A stretch of DNA of 64,000 nucleotides, from the NCBI GenBank assembly GCA_046542355.1, contig JBKHBN010000005.1, positions 15,933-79,932 on the forward strand. The letters run 5' to 3'. Source of the stretch: UBA1672 sp046542355 (GTDB lineage: Bacteria; Pseudomonadota; Alphaproteobacteria; Micavibrionales; Micavibrionaceae). The notes beneath the pieces were generated by a model that worked only from the letters and a program-made list of their open reading frames with translations, did not search any database and was not told the DNA's origin. Position numbers and translations under genes: made by a program. This document shows, one piece after another, positions 51,818 to 61,031 of the stretch (within the stretch, counting starts at the first letter, position 1; the number at the start of each line of letters is the position of its first letter).

Positions 51818-51964
51818 CTGCCTGAGGTTTTTATCGCATATAAGTTGGTATTACAGGCGCTTCAGTCTTTACGATTGGGTGGCGGCGTGCTAGTTCTTTA
51901 GGTTAGTTCTAGCGAGCTGTATTATTTTATTGATCTTCTGGGTTGTTACAATGAGAGCTGTCAT

Positions 51965-52420
51965 ATGAAGCGAAGTCTTGCCGAAACAATTTTGGGCGCT
52001 GTTGTCCTGCTGGCCGCAGGATCTTTTTTGATATACAGCATAAAAACAGCTGATATTGCTGAAACGAGCGGTTACGAGGTTACAGCCGATTTTTCGAATA
52101 TTGGCGGTCTTAAGCCCGGCGATGTCGTGCAAATCAACGGTGTTAAAGTCGGGACCGTATCTTCTGTTGAATTGCTTCCCGAGACCTATCTGGCACGTGT
52201 GCATATGAATATTCGCAACCAATATGCCCTTCCTCTTGATACGGTGGCTCTTATTACAAGCGAAAGTTTGCTGGGCGGCCAATATATGGCTTTGGAGCCT
52301 GGCGCAGAGGTCGATATGATCGAGCCCGGCGGTGCTGTTCAATATACACAGGCACCTCAGAATCTTGAACAGCTTTTGGGTCAATTCATTTTCAGCATGC
52401 AAGAGGGTGATAGTGAGTGA
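51965..52420 (+). CDS. mlaD: MlaD-family lipid-transport protein
   Basis: A 151-residue MCE-domain protein of the MlaD type with an N-terminal anchor helix (TILGAVVLLAAGSFLIYSI) and one MCE domain (YEVTADFSNIGGLKPGDVVQ, NGVKVGTVSSVEL, LITSESLLGGQYMALEPG). MlaD binds phospholipid in the inner-membrane Mla transporter. The other Mla components are not in this window. An eight-base GTGAGTGA overlap couples it to the next gene. Confidence 0.9.
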   Translation: MKRSLAETILGAVVLLAAGSFLIYSIKTADIAETSGYEVTADFSNIGGLKPGDVVQINGVKVGTVSSVELLPETYLARVHMNIRNQYALPLDTVALITSESLLGGQYMALEPGAEVDMIEPGGAVQYTQAPQNLEQLLGQFIFSMQEGDSE

Positions 52421-52985
52421 GCCACTTGCTTTTTTACGTCAAACGCACGCGGCCTTTATAAAGACGCTGTGCTTTGCTGCACTATTTATTGTTGCTTTGT
52501 GCTGCGCCTCCTATCCTGTTTTTGCGCGGGATATGACCCCCCACCCAAGGGTAAGGTTGCAATCTTTGGATAAAATTACAGCACGCACCATGACCTTTGA
52601 GGCAGATGTCGGTTCAACGCTTCGTTTTGGGCCGCTCTTTATCCGCGTTCAGGAGTGCAAAAAAGCTTCCCCTCTTGAGAAACCTGAATCGGCCGCTTTT
52701 ATGCAAATCTGGGAAGTTGATCCCGGTGAAGAACCAAAATGGGTCTTTAGCGGCTGGATGTTTTCCTCTTCCCCTGCGCTCTCAGCTATGGATCATCCGA
52801 TTTATGATGTCTGGGTTTTGGATTGTCTTACCGACAAAGACAATATGCGCGCGCAAGAAAACTCTAATGATGCGCAAGATAGCGAAGATCTGGAACAAAC
52901 TGAAGCTGAGGTTGATGAGGCCAGTAATAACACCGAAGATGCTTCAACGCAAAATCCGGCGCAAGATAAGCCTGCCTCAGAATAA
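52413..52985 (+). CDS. DUF2155 exported protein
   Basis: A 190-residue exported protein of the DUF2155 family. A signal-like segment (CFAALFIVALCCASYPVFA) precedes the family core RLQSLDKITARTMTFEADVG, FGPLFIRVQECKKASP and PKWVFSGWMFSSSPALSAMDHP, ending VWVLDC. The last ~50 residues are an acidic Glu/Asp/Asn-rich tail. The start is probably GTG at 52413 with AGAGGGTGA upstream, overlapping the mlaD stop. In alphaproteobacteria this gene usually lies beside mlaD-like and aat, as here. Function unknown. Confidence 0.83.
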   Translation: MSEPLAFLRQTHAAFIKTLCFAALFIVALCCASYPVFARDMTPHPRVRLQSLDKITARTMTFEADVGSTLRFGPLFIRVQECKKASPLEKPESAAFMQIWEVDPGEEPKWVFSGWMFSSSPALSAMDHPIYDVWVLDCLTDKDNMRAQENSNDAQDSEDLEQTEAEVDEASNNTEDASTQNPAQDKPASE

Positions 52986-52987
52986 GA

Positions 52988-53662
52988 TTAAGGCGCGCTG
53001 TTCCGTATTCTAAAGTAATGTTCAATCAGGGTCTTCTCATTTACATCACTGCGCTCAAAGTTACAGCGTTTTTGGAGCGCAAATTCAAGGCGCTTCATAT
53101 ATTTCTGGTGCACAATTTCATATGCACCAAATTGCAGCAAATGATCATTAATAAATTGTATGTCCAGAATATCAAACTGTGCATAATGCAATCGGGCAAC
53201 AAGGTGAACCAGCGCCACTTTGCTTGCATCGCGCTGAAGGGAGAACATGCTCTCGCCGAAAAAGGCTCCGCCCAGCGCCAGACCATACAAGCCTCCTGCC
53301 AGTTTATCGCGCTGCCAGCACTCAACAGAATGCGCCAAACCCAGTTCGTGTAATTTTGTAAATGCGCTGATAATTTCCTGATTGATCCATGTTGCTTCTC
53401 TTTGCGCCGTGCATTTCGCGCAATTCTCAATTACTTGCGAGAATGCCGCATTAATTTTTATTTCATAAGGCGCGCCTGTTAACTTCATCTGACGCACAGA
53501 TTTAGCCAAGCGCTTTGGGATGTGCATGTCTTTAATTGAGATCTGGCCACGCAACCGCGGACATATCCACTCCACGTCAGGGCTTTCCTTACTTTGCGCC
53601 ATAGGAAACAAGCCTTGCGCATAAGCACTGATCAGTAATTCGGGTGAAAGCTCCATTCGCAT
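52988..53662 (-). CDS. aat: Leucyl/phenylalanyl-tRNA-protein transferase
   Basis: A 224-residue Aat enzyme of the N-end rule pathway that adds Leu or Phe to proteins with N-terminal Arg or Lys, making them ClpS-ClpA substrates. The family blocks are SAYAQGLFPM, WICPRLRGQI, FSQVIENCA, TWINQEIISAFTKLHELGLA, HSVECWQ, KLAGGLYGLALGGAFFGESM and IQFINDHLLQFGA. ClpS and ClpA are encoded 4-7 kb away in this window, completing the pathway. Confidence 0.94.
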   Translation of the reverse strand: MRMELSPELLISAYAQGLFPMAQSKESPDVEWICPRLRGQISIKDMHIPKRLAKSVRQMKLTGAPYEIKINAAFSQVIENCAKCTAQREATWINQEIISAFTKLHELGLAHSVECWQRDKLAGGLYGLALGGAFFGESMFSLQRDASKVALVHLVARLHYAQFDILDIQFINDHLLQFGAYEIVHQKYMKRLEFALQKRCNFERSDVNEKTLIEHYFRIRNSAP

Positions 53663-53721
53663 AGGATCGATTATGCGTGAAAATATATTTATATTCCAGC
53701 CTTTGAGCGTGTCGTTATGTA

Positions 53722-54348
53722 TTACATACCAAAAACGTAATCAGAACTTAACAGCTCTGTCTTTGCGCGCATATCTTTAAGGCTCTTTGTATAAGCCTGC
53801 AAAACATTCAAGGAATAAAGCGCGCGCTTCTTAATATATAAATCGTCGGGGATCTCGCCTTCTACCATCTCATGGTCATTCATTACTTTTTCTGCATTGC
53901 GTACAATCAGGTGATCGGGAATAAAGACCATACGGTTGCTTTTGGCTCCGGTTGAATGCAATTCCGTGATTGGGTACACGCCATTAATACTGGCTGAAAC
54001 AGAGACAAGCAAGCATGGCTTGTGCCCAACATGCTGCGCGCTCACATATAAGAGGAAATTTTTTAGCCCCGGCGCCGCCATGCCATGATATTCTGGCGAG
54101 ACAATGATAAGGCCATCAGCTTTGGTTAACCTATCCAATGCTGGCGTCATTTGTTTTATCAGATCCGAGTCTTTTTGCCATGCGCTCATATCCCAGAGCG
54201 GGTAAGGGTTATCACTGAGGCTAATGATATCAGTTGTCGTATCATCGCCCTTTGACTTTTCCAGTTCATCGGCCAACCATTTAGAAATTTTAAATGATTG
54301 TGCGTGAGATTCGGGTTTATGTGAGCCGGAGATAACAACGTAATGCAT
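53722..54348 (-). CDS. NADPH-dependent FMN reductase-type flavoprotein
   Basis: A 208-residue flavodoxin-fold protein of the NAD(P)H-dependent FMN reductase family (WrbA/ArsH-like side group). Seen are the FMN phosphate loop VISGSHKPESHAQSFKI, DGLIIVSPEYHGMAAPGLKN and PCLLVSVSASINGVYP. The ATG at 54348 with a GAAGGA site is preferred over a start 25 codons earlier. It lies between aat and accC on the same strand; substrate unknown. Confidence 0.83.
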   Translation of the reverse strand: MHYVVISGSHKPESHAQSFKISKWLADELEKSKGDDTTTDIISLSDNPYPLWDMSAWQKDSDLIKQMTPALDRLTKADGLIIVSPEYHGMAAPGLKNFLLYVSAQHVGHKPCLLVSVSASINGVYPITELHSTGAKSNRMVFIPDHLIVRNAEKVMNDHEMVEGEIPDDLYIKKRALYSLNVLQAYTKSLKDMRAKTELLSSDYVFGM

Positions 54349-54434
54349 AGTTTTTTTCCTTCTTATAACCCATATAGAACTAATTTGGTTTTGTATTATA
54401 GCTTGGTAGTCTGCGGGGTGCAAGCACTTGATTT

Positions 54435-55799
54435 CTAATTATTGTTCTGGTCTTGGATTTTCTGCGCAAGGGTTTTTTCGAGCCAGTGAATCGTATAATC
54501 ACCAGAAGAAAATTCGGGCTTTTCCAATATCCATTCATGCAAAGGCAGGGTTGTTTTTATGCCGTCAATCACAGTTTCACGAATCGCACGCTTGAGGCGT
54601 TCAACGCACTCTGTGCGGTTGCGGCCATGAACGATTAATTTACCAATCATCGAATCATAGTAGGGCGGGATTTTGTAGCCTCCATAAACTGCGCTATCAA
54701 AACGCACGCCCAGCCCTCCAGGGGCATGGAATTGTGTGATTTGCCCTGGTGAGGGCACAAATGTTTCCGGATCTTCGGCGTTAATGCGGATTTCAATAGC
54801 ATGACCACGCAGCCCCAAGCCCGTTTTATCGCTTATGCTAAGAGGCTCTCCTGCTGCGACGCGAATTTGCTCGGCAATCAAATCAATGCCTGTGACCATT
54901 TCGGTTACAGGGTGCTCAACTTGAATGCGCGTGTTCATTTCCATGAAATAAAACTCGCCGTCTTCATATAAAAACTCAATTGTTCCAGCGCCTTCATAGC
55001 CCAGCCCGCGCACTGTGTCCGCTGCCAGCTCTCCGATATAGTTACGCTTTTCTTCAGATAAAGCAGGAGAAGGGCACTCTTCGACCAGCTTTTGGTGACG
55101 GCGCTGGATGGAACAATCGCGCTCTCCCAGATGTACAGCGTTGCCGTGGCTATCCCCGAAAATCTGGATTTCAATATGGCGGGGTTTTTCAAGGTACTTC
55201 TCGATATAGACCGTATCATCGCCAAAATTAGCCTTGGCCTCGCTGCGCGCGGTATCATAGGCCTCTTTGAACTGATCGGCGCTGCGCACAACTTGCATCC
55301 CCTTACCGCCTCCACCACTGGCGGCCTTAATTAATACGGGGAAGCCCATTTCCTCAGAAATGCGCTGCCCTTCCTGCGGACTGTCTACGCCGCCTTCTGA
55401 GCCAGGGACAACCGGAAGACCGAGTTCCTGCACTGTTTTCTTCGCAATCACTTTATCACCCATTTTTGCGATCAGACTTGCGGAGGGACCGATAAATTTA
55501 AAACCATGCTCTTCTACCATGCGTGCAAACTGGGCATTTTCAGATAAGAAACCATAGCCCGGATGAATAGCATCTGCGCCGGTCAGGGCGGCGGCTGTCA
55601 AAATAGCGGGAATATTCAGGTAGCTGTCTTTGGCTTGCGGCGGGCCAATGCACACAGATTCATCAGCCAGACGCACTGCCATAGAGCTGGCATCGGCTGT
55701 GGAATGGACGACAACAGTCTCAATTCCCATCTCGCGGCACGCCCGTATGATGCGTAACGCTATTTCTCCGCGATTGGCTATTAAAACTTTCTTGAACAT
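54435..55799 (-). CDS. accC: Acetyl-CoA carboxylase, biotin carboxylase subunit
   Basis: A 454-residue ATP-grasp biotin carboxylase. The N-terminal domain begins FKKVLIANRGEIALRIIRAC, the ATP loop is IKAASGGGGKGMQVVRS, the central site HLGERDCSIQRRHQKLVEE, and FMEMNTRIQVEHPVTEM contains the metal and catalytic residues; the C-terminal blocks RINAEDPETFVPSPGQI and YYDSMIGKLIVHG are intact. It carboxylates biotin on AccB, whose gene lies 68 bases upstream. First committed step of fatty-acid synthesis. Confidence 0.98.
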   Translation of the reverse strand: MFKKVLIANRGEIALRIIRACREMGIETVVVHSTADASSMAVRLADESVCIGPPQAKDSYLNIPAILTAAALTGADAIHPGYGFLSENAQFARMVEEHGFKFIGPSASLIAKMGDKVIAKKTVQELGLPVVPGSEGGVDSPQEGQRISEEMGFPVLIKAASGGGGKGMQVVRSADQFKEAYDTARSEAKANFGDDTVYIEKYLEKPRHIEIQIFGDSHGNAVHLGERDCSIQRRHQKLVEECPSPALSEEKRNYIGELAADTVRGLGYEGAGTIEFLYEDGEFYFMEMNTRIQVEHPVTEMVTGIDLIAEQIRVAAGEPLSISDKTGLGLRGHAIEIRINAEDPETFVPSPGQITQFHAPGGLGVRFDSAVYGGYKIPPYYDSMIGKLIVHGRNRTECVERLKRAIRETVIDGIKTTLPLHEWILEKPEFSSGDYTIHWLEKTLAQKIQDQNNN

Positions 55800-55867
55800 G
55801 TGTGAAAAAACTCCTCACCTAGAATTATATTGTTGGAAAGGCTTGTTTGATGTCTTCAATCATTCAA

Positions 55868-56335
55868 TTATTCAATGACCAGTAATACATCACCAAATTC
55901 CACAGGCTCGCCATTTTCAATCAAAACCTGCATAACTGTACCGGATTTCTCAGATTTTATCGGATTCATGACCTTCATCGCTTCGATAATCAAAAGCGTA
56001 TCACCAACATTGACATGATCACCTTTTTTCACGAATGGCGGTGATCCCGGCTCAGATTGCATATAGACCGTACCAACCATTGGTGATTTAACTGCACCCG
56101 GGTAAGATGATGACGCCCCCTGAGACTGGGCATCTGTAGCAAGCTGCTGCGGTGTTACAGGGCCAGATGGCATTGTATAATTTGCAGCCATGGGCGCAGA
56201 GCCAGCGGCCATCATTGTTACGTTTTTGCTTACACGGATCGCTTTGTCACCATCAACCACTTCGATTTCTGTCAAGCCCGTCTCTTTTATGAGATCAGCC
56301 AGCTCTCTAATTGCTTCGGAATCAATTTTCATCAA
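55868..56335 (-). CDS. accB: Biotin carboxyl carrier protein
   Basis: A 155-residue biotin carboxyl carrier protein. An N-terminal helical/strand domain (IRELADLIKETGLTEIEVVD) is linked by an Ala/Pro/Gln-rich segment to the biotinyl domain (about 80-155) with SPMVGTVYMQSEPGSPPFVK and the acceptor Lys121 in EAMKVMN. The thumb loop SEPGSPPF is present. It is cotranscribed with accC directly downstream. Confidence 0.97.
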   Translation of the reverse strand: MMKIDSEAIRELADLIKETGLTEIEVVDGDKAIRVSKNVTMMAAGSAPMAANYTMPSGPVTPQQLATDAQSQGASSSYPGAVKSPMVGTVYMQSEPGSPPFVKKGDHVNVGDTLLIIEAMKVMNPIKSEKSGTVMQVLIENGEPVEFGDVLLVIE

Positions 56336-56415
56336 ACATTCTTGCCGTTGTTATTTAATCACACACTCAATACAAAACTTGATCAAAGATGTCAAAGCTT
56401 TGCTTAATTTCCTGT

Positions 56416-56847
56416 TTAAAGTTCTGCGAGTTTTTCCAGCGCCATTATATATCCTTGCGCGCCGTGCCCTGAGAAAACCTCCGTTGCAAGCGGTTCTACG
56501 AAAGATAAATGCCGGAACGACTCTCTCTTCTTTGGATCAGATAAATGCACCTCCATGACCGGGCAATGCAGTATTTTCAAAGCATCATGAATAGCCACAG
56601 AGGTATGTGTATAGGCTGCGGCGTTTATTACAAGCCCGTCATAGCTTTGTGTAAAGGCCATATGGATCCAGTCAATAATCTGACCTTCAAAGTTTGACTG
56701 AAAGAATGTCACGTGATGGTCAAGCTCGCTGGCACGTTCATGGCACATTTTTTCTATTTCCCTGAGCGTCTTTGTGCCATAGATTTCAGGCTCACGCTTT
56801 CCCAGCATATTGAGATTGGGGCCATTGATTATCATAATGTTTTGCAT
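56416..56847 (-). CDS. aroQ: Type II 3-dehydroquinate dehydratase
   Basis: A 143-residue type II dehydroquinase of the shikimate pathway. Signatures are IINGPNLNMLGKREPEIYG with the catalytic Tyr, FFQSNFEGQIIDWIH, INAAAYTHTSVAIHDAL and MEVHLSDPKKRESFRHLS with the catalytic Arg/His region. It makes 3-dehydroshikimate. The aroQ-accB-accC order is common in proteobacteria. Confidence 0.96.
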   Translation of the reverse strand: MQNIMIINGPNLNMLGKREPEIYGTKTLREIEKMCHERASELDHHVTFFQSNFEGQIIDWIHMAFTQSYDGLVINAAAYTHTSVAIHDALKILHCPVMEVHLSDPKKRESFRHLSFVEPLATEVFSGHGAQGYIMALEKLAEL

Positions 56848-56887
56848 TACGTCTCACCTGCAAAGCTGGCGACAGCTGTGCTCACAG

Positions 56888-57661
56888 CTATTCACCCCTC
56901 GCTGCATCACTGCGCGCGCTCTCAATTGCAGAGCGCATGGCTTTTACTCCAATGGCGCCGGGATATATGTCATCACCGATAACAAAACCCGGTGTGCCGC
57001 GAATATCAAGCGATTGTGCAACCATGCGCACCTTGGCAATTGCTGCGCTTACTTCCGCACCTTCCATGTCCTTTTTTAGCTGCTCGGTATCCAGACCGAT
57101 GTTCTTTGCCAGCTTCATATATGCCGCGTCATTTTGCGCGCCTCTATATTCCATTAGAGCCTGATGCATTTCAAAATACTTGTCCTGCTGCTTTGCTGCC
57201 AAGGCGTATTCAGCCATTTTTTGCGATGTGGGACTTAAAATCGGGTATTCCATAAATACCACACGGATGTTCTTATCCTCTTCCAATATCTCCATAATAT
57301 CTTCAAAAGCTTTTCTGCAATAGCCGCAGTTATAATCAAAAAACTCGACAACTGTCACATCACCTTCCGGATTGCCCGCAATTGGCACATCATCGCTTGC
57401 GAAATATTCCTGATAGGTTTTGACATTCTCCTGCGCACTTTGCGCTGCTCTTTGCGCAAGATCTTCCTGAAACTTTCTTACTGATTCCATAATCAATTCG
57501 GGGTTCTCATTGATAAAATCACTGAACATTTCCTGCAACTCATCCTTTTGCGGTGCCGTGAAATTGCTGCTTTCATCCGCGTGAGCTGGCGTTAGCGGAA
57601 GTGACGTCATAATCAATGATGCGCCAGATGCCAATAATAAAGTTTTAAACGTTTTTCTCAA
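56888..57661 (-). CDS. DsbA-family periplasmic thiol-disulfide protein
   Basis: A 257-residue exported DsbA-fold protein of the Com1/BdbD-like group. The signal peptide ends near LTPAHA, a helical region follows (LQEMFSDFINENPELIMESV, the N-terminal domain typical of these proteins), and the thioredoxin fold carries the active site FFDYNCGYC (Cys112, Cys115) and cis-Pro in RGTPGFVIGD. Acts as a periplasmic oxidoreductase or isomerase. It is followed by aroQ on the same strand. Confidence 0.9.
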   Translation of the reverse strand: MRKTFKTLLLASGASLIMTSLPLTPAHADESSNFTAPQKDELQEMFSDFINENPELIMESVRKFQEDLAQRAAQSAQENVKTYQEYFASDDVPIAGNPEGDVTVVEFFDYNCGYCRKAFEDIMEILEEDKNIRVVFMEYPILSPTSQKMAEYALAAKQQDKYFEMHQALMEYRGAQNDAAYMKLAKNIGLDTEQLKKDMEGAEVSAAIAKVRMVAQSLDIRGTPGFVIGDDIYPGAIGVKAMRSAIESARSDAARGE

Positions 57662-57736
57662 AGTCTTGCTCCTTATTAAATCAAATCTGATTTTTCCTTT
57701 GTTCGTTCTTCATTATCCCGGATGGACATCTTTAAA

Positions 57737-59158
57737 TTATTTATTATCATCAGTATCCATATAAGATTTTATGTCCTTGGCTTTTATCCATGTCGATGAG
57801 CCCTCAGGTTCGCTTGAAAGGATAGCCTCAATGTGTTGTCTAGCATATGCGTGGCGTCTTTGTAAGAGCGCTTCTTCGGCCAAATGCAGTTTTGCCCGAT
57901 TTTCTTCACCTATACGGCCATAGGCTATAGCCAGGAGCCTGTGGATGCGTGATGAGCGTTGCTCTTTTCGCAAGGCGCTCTCAAGTTTTTTTATTGCTTC
58001 ATTGAGCCTGTCCTTATCATTATCGGGCGTTGATTCGATGAGTGCATGCGCCAGAGCCACTTTTAACAATGGCGCCTGAGGCAAGAGATCCGATGCCTTG
58101 CGATAGAGCTTTGCAGCTTTTTCGATTTGTCCGAATTCAAAGAGAATCTGGGCTTTAAGTTCTATGAAATATGGATTTTTAGGCTCCTGCCGTATCAGGG
58201 CATCTACTTTGTTAAGAGCCTCATCAATTTTTATGTTGCGGTAGGCTGCTATGGCTCTGGCATATTGCGCCGGAATTGACACATCACGATCATCATAAAT
58301 CCATGGAACATGCCGGGGGTGAATAAAGCCGGTGAGTTTGGCTTTCATACGTGCGTGCTGCCGTTGCCATAGCGCCGGGTAATCGCGGTCCTTATATAGT
58401 GACTGGTTTGCCCGATGTTCCAGCGCCTGCATTCGATTTTCCATGAGCGGGTGAGTGCGGGTATATTCGCTTTGCTGGCTTTCCGGGACATACATATCCG
58501 CTTTCATTTTTTGCATAAAGCTTTCCATACCCGCCGGATTTATTTTTGCTTTTTCGAGAAATGTCAACGCAGCCTGATCCGCGCTGGATTCCTGAATGCG
58601 GCTATGCGTAAGGTAACGTCTTTGGGCAATGGTTGAGCCGCCCATAACGCCTGCAGATGCAGCGCCCGCATCCCCGCTGGCTATTGCAGCCCCAATTCCA
58701 AGCAATGTCCCTATGATGCTTTCATAAGAGGCGCGCTCCATAGCCTCGCGTGAGCGAATCAGGTGCCCTCCGGCGATGTGGCCTGTTTCGTGTGCGATTA
58801 CCCCGATTAATTCCCCTGGATTATCTGTCTTCTGGATTAGGCCTGTGTAGATAAATATATTGGCTCCACCAGCGACAAAAGCGTTCACCTCATCGCTCTT
58901 GACCAAGATAATATTTACAGCTTCGGGTGATAGGCCGGCTGCTTTGAAAATTGGCGCGCTCCAGCTTTTGAGAATTGTCTCAATTTCAGTGTCACGTATG
59001 AGTGAGAGACCCTTGCCGCTTGCTCCATGAGCGCTGATCGTGCGCAATACGCCTTTATCGATGTCCGGCGCTGTCATGAAAGCCGTGATACAGCATAAAA
59101 CCGTTATGATGTGGCGCCAGAATAATGTAGTATTTCCTTTGTTTTTAAGTCGTTTCAT
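57737..59158 (-). CDS. M48-family periplasmic metalloprotease with TPR tail (BepA-like)
   Basis: A 473-residue exported protein with an N-terminal signal-like helix (HIITVLCCITAFMTA), an M48 zinc protease domain with HETGH (His123, Glu124, His127) and the third ligand Glu190 in RIQESSADQAALTF, and a C-terminal TPR region (about 290-470, including LKAQILFEFGQIEKAAKLYR). This is the BepA/YfgC layout, a periplasmic quality-control protease for outer-membrane assembly. Its start is only 20 bases from a divergent gene. Confidence 0.9.
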   Translation of the reverse strand: MKRLKNKGNTTLFWRHIITVLCCITAFMTAPDIDKGVLRTISAHGASGKGLSLIRDTEIETILKSWSAPIFKAAGLSPEAVNIILVKSDEVNAFVAGGANIFIYTGLIQKTDNPGELIGVIAHETGHIAGGHLIRSREAMERASYESIIGTLLGIGAAIASGDAGAASAGVMGGSTIAQRRYLTHSRIQESSADQAALTFLEKAKINPAGMESFMQKMKADMYVPESQQSEYTRTHPLMENRMQALEHRANQSLYKDRDYPALWQRQHARMKAKLTGFIHPRHVPWIYDDRDVSIPAQYARAIAAYRNIKIDEALNKVDALIRQEPKNPYFIELKAQILFEFGQIEKAAKLYRKASDLLPQAPLLKVALAHALIESTPDNDKDRLNEAIKKLESALRKEQRSSRIHRLLAIAYGRIGEENRAKLHLAEEALLQRRHAYARQHIEAILSSEPEGSSTWIKAKDIKSYMDTDDNK

Positions 59159-59178
59159 GATGTTAAAGTTGCCCTGTA

Positions 59179-59526
59179 ATGTTTAACCTTATTTACCATT
59201 GGATTGATTTAATCTGGGTGCCTGTACTTTTTTTCGGCGTTCACAAGCCTCATCGATGGTACGCTTTAGGCTTTGGCGTGTGTTCGGTTATTCTTATTCA
59301 TACACTCTCAGAGCTTATGACATATATTGGTTATCCAAACGGCATTATGAGTGTTATGTCCTCAAAAGTCCATTCGCGACTTTTGATCGTTTCGAGCATC
59401 TTTTATATGCTTTATTTGCTTCTTGCACATTTTTCTTCTAAAACCATGGGCGTTGTGTTTATGGCCGCAAGCCTGTCTGTCTTTTTCATGATTTTTGTGG
59501 TTGGCTCGATTGTGATGACGTTGTGA
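59179..59526 (+). CDS. Small four-helix membrane protein (115 aa)
   Basis: A 115-residue integral membrane protein, not recognised. Likely helices are IYHWIDLIWVPVLFFGV, YALGFGVCSVILIHTLSEL, LLIVSSIFYMLYLLLAHF and GVVFMAASLSVFFMIFVVG. It ends 10 bases before rlmE and is probably co-transcribed with it. Intergenic space to the divergent protease gene is just 20 bases, so promoters overlap coding sequence. Confidence 0.65.
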   Translation: MFNLIYHWIDLIWVPVLFFGVHKPHRWYALGFGVCSVILIHTLSELMTYIGYPNGIMSVMSSKVHSRLLIVSSIFYMLYLLLAHFSSKTMGVVFMAASLSVFFMIFVVGSIVMTL

Positions 59527-59536
59527 AGAGATATCT

Positions 59537-60202
59537 ATGAGAAATAAGCCCAAAACAAAAGTCAAAACTGCCAAGGGTCGTAAAAATTCTTCTACGCGCT
59601 GGCTCAAACGCCAGCTTAATGATCCGTACGTAGCCAAAGCGGAGAAATACGGCTATCGGGGGCGGGCGGCGTTCAAACTTCTGGAGATGAATGAAAAGCT
59701 TGGGTTCTTGAAACCGGATATGAGCATTGTTGACCTTGGCGCTGCGCCAGGCGGGTGGTGTCAAATTGCCACAGAAAAGGGATGCTCGGTTGTTGCTATT
59801 GATCTGCTTGAGATGGATGAGCTGGCCGATGTTGCCGCCCTGCAAATGGATTTTATGGATAATGATGCGCCGCAGCTGTTAAAAAATGAACTGGCCAGGC
59901 TCTCTCCTGACGGACTGGCCGATGTTGTTCTTAGTGATATGGCACCAAACACAACCGGACACAAGCAAACGGATCATTTGCGGATTATGGCTGTGGTTGA
60001 AGCCGCGTATTATTTTGCCTGTGAGGTGCTTAAGCCCGATGGCGTTTTTATTGCCAAAGTTTTTCAAGGCGGGGCGCAAAGTACTATACTTGCCGAAATG
60101 AAAAAAAGCTTCAAAAGCGTCAAACACATGAAACCTCCGGCCAGCCGCAAGGAAAGTGCGGAGCAATACGTTGTTGCTCTGGGGTTTCGAGGCCGATTAT
60201 AG
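59537..60202 (+). CDS. rlmE: 23S rRNA 2'-O-ribose methyltransferase RlmE
   Basis: A 221-residue RrmJ/RlmE methyltransferase that methylates U2552 of 23S rRNA. The SAM site is SIVDLGAAPGGWCQIA, followed by VVAIDLLEMDEL, the catalytic Asp in VVLSDMAPNTTGHKQTDH and the Lys in GVFIAKVFQGG. The N-terminal basic extension RGRKNSSTRWLKRQ is typical. It lies just after a small membrane-protein gene. Confidence 0.96.
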   Translation: MRNKPKTKVKTAKGRKNSSTRWLKRQLNDPYVAKAEKYGYRGRAAFKLLEMNEKLGFLKPDMSIVDLGAAPGGWCQIATEKGCSVVAIDLLEMDELADVAALQMDFMDNDAPQLLKNELARLSPDGLADVVLSDMAPNTTGHKQTDHLRIMAVVEAAYYFACEVLKPDGVFIAKVFQGGAQSTILAEMKKSFKSVKHMKPPASRKESAEQYVVALGFRGRL

Positions 60203-60220
60203 GCTTTGAAACTTCGGGCT

Positions 60221-60787
60221 TTATACCTTGAGATCGTTTTCAAGGGGGTGCTTTTTTATTTCATAGGGATTTTCACTGGCTTTTAATGCCTCAAGTCCGG
60301 CCTTGAATGCCTCTTCGTTTTCTGCTCTTAAACGAATACCAATACGCACGGAGTCAAAATCTTCCACTTTGGAATCCAAACGTATATTATAGCGCATATT
60401 TTCTTCACCGCGCAGTACCTTGTAAAATGGAAACACTTTAATATGCCCGTCCATTTTTTCCTCAAGCATGGCCTTGAATCTCTTAAACTTTCTGCTTTCG
60501 GCCAGCGCTTCACTCCATTCTCTTAGACCCTCGCTGTCGTTTACCAAGTCAGGGGCATGGCGGCAATCAATTATGGTGTCTTTCCATGTATAGCAGCGCT
60601 CATGCCCAAAATTGGAGCTTACTCCGTCATCTCTTTGCGCATTAAACGCCAGAAATGTGTGCATTCTTTTGTTCCTGCCAATCATCTCAAGATTAGCAAA
60701 AAGATTCCCTTGCGCAATTGCCAGATAGGCGTAATTGCCTAAAAGCTTTGCGTATAATGTTGTCGATAGACTGCCGCTGGGTATCAT
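60221..60787 (-). CDS. Hypothetical protein (188 aa)
   Basis: Unrecognised 188-residue soluble protein. It begins MIPSGSLSTTLYAKLLGNYA and includes RNKRMHTFLAFNAQRDDG, CYTWKDTIIDCRHAPDL, a charged central helix (FKRFKAMLEEKMDGHIKVFP) and IRLRAENEEAFKAGLEAL. The ATG at 60787 has an AGGTG site five bases upstream; a GTG lies three codons earlier. No signal peptide. It is convergent with rlmE and divergent from guaB. Intact and plausible, with no functional clue. Confidence 0.6.
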   Translation of the reverse strand: MIPSGSLSTTLYAKLLGNYAYLAIAQGNLFANLEMIGRNKRMHTFLAFNAQRDDGVSSNFGHERCYTWKDTIIDCRHAPDLVNDSEGLREWSEALAESRKFKRFKAMLEEKMDGHIKVFPFYKVLRGEENMRYNIRLDSKVEDFDSVRIGIRLRAENEEAFKAGLEALKASENPYEIKKHPLENDLKV

Positions 60788-60951
60788 GGTTTTCACCTGT
60801 TTATCCTTACTTTATTACTCAAGTCATGTGTTTTTGCCCTTTTTTCCTAAGTACAGAGCTTTTTACAGTTTTAACCGTACATAAAAATTCCTAATAAATT
60901 GTTACTATTGGACAATAATTTATATTTTGCCTGGTTGCGTGAAACTTTATT

Positions 60952-60979
60952 TTGACTTTTACGAGAATTTCGCTATAAC
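60952..60979 (+). promoter_or_regulatory. Predicted sigma-70 promoter of guaB
   Basis: TTGACT (60952-60957) and TATAAC (60974-60979) with a 16-base spacer lie about 53 bases before the guaB start at 61032. Both hexamers match the sigma-70 consensus at five of six positions. Confidence 0.65.
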
Positions 60980-61031
60980 TCACCTGCAAATCTCATCATA
61001 TCGTTCACTCTAGGCATTGGAGGTTTGCGCC

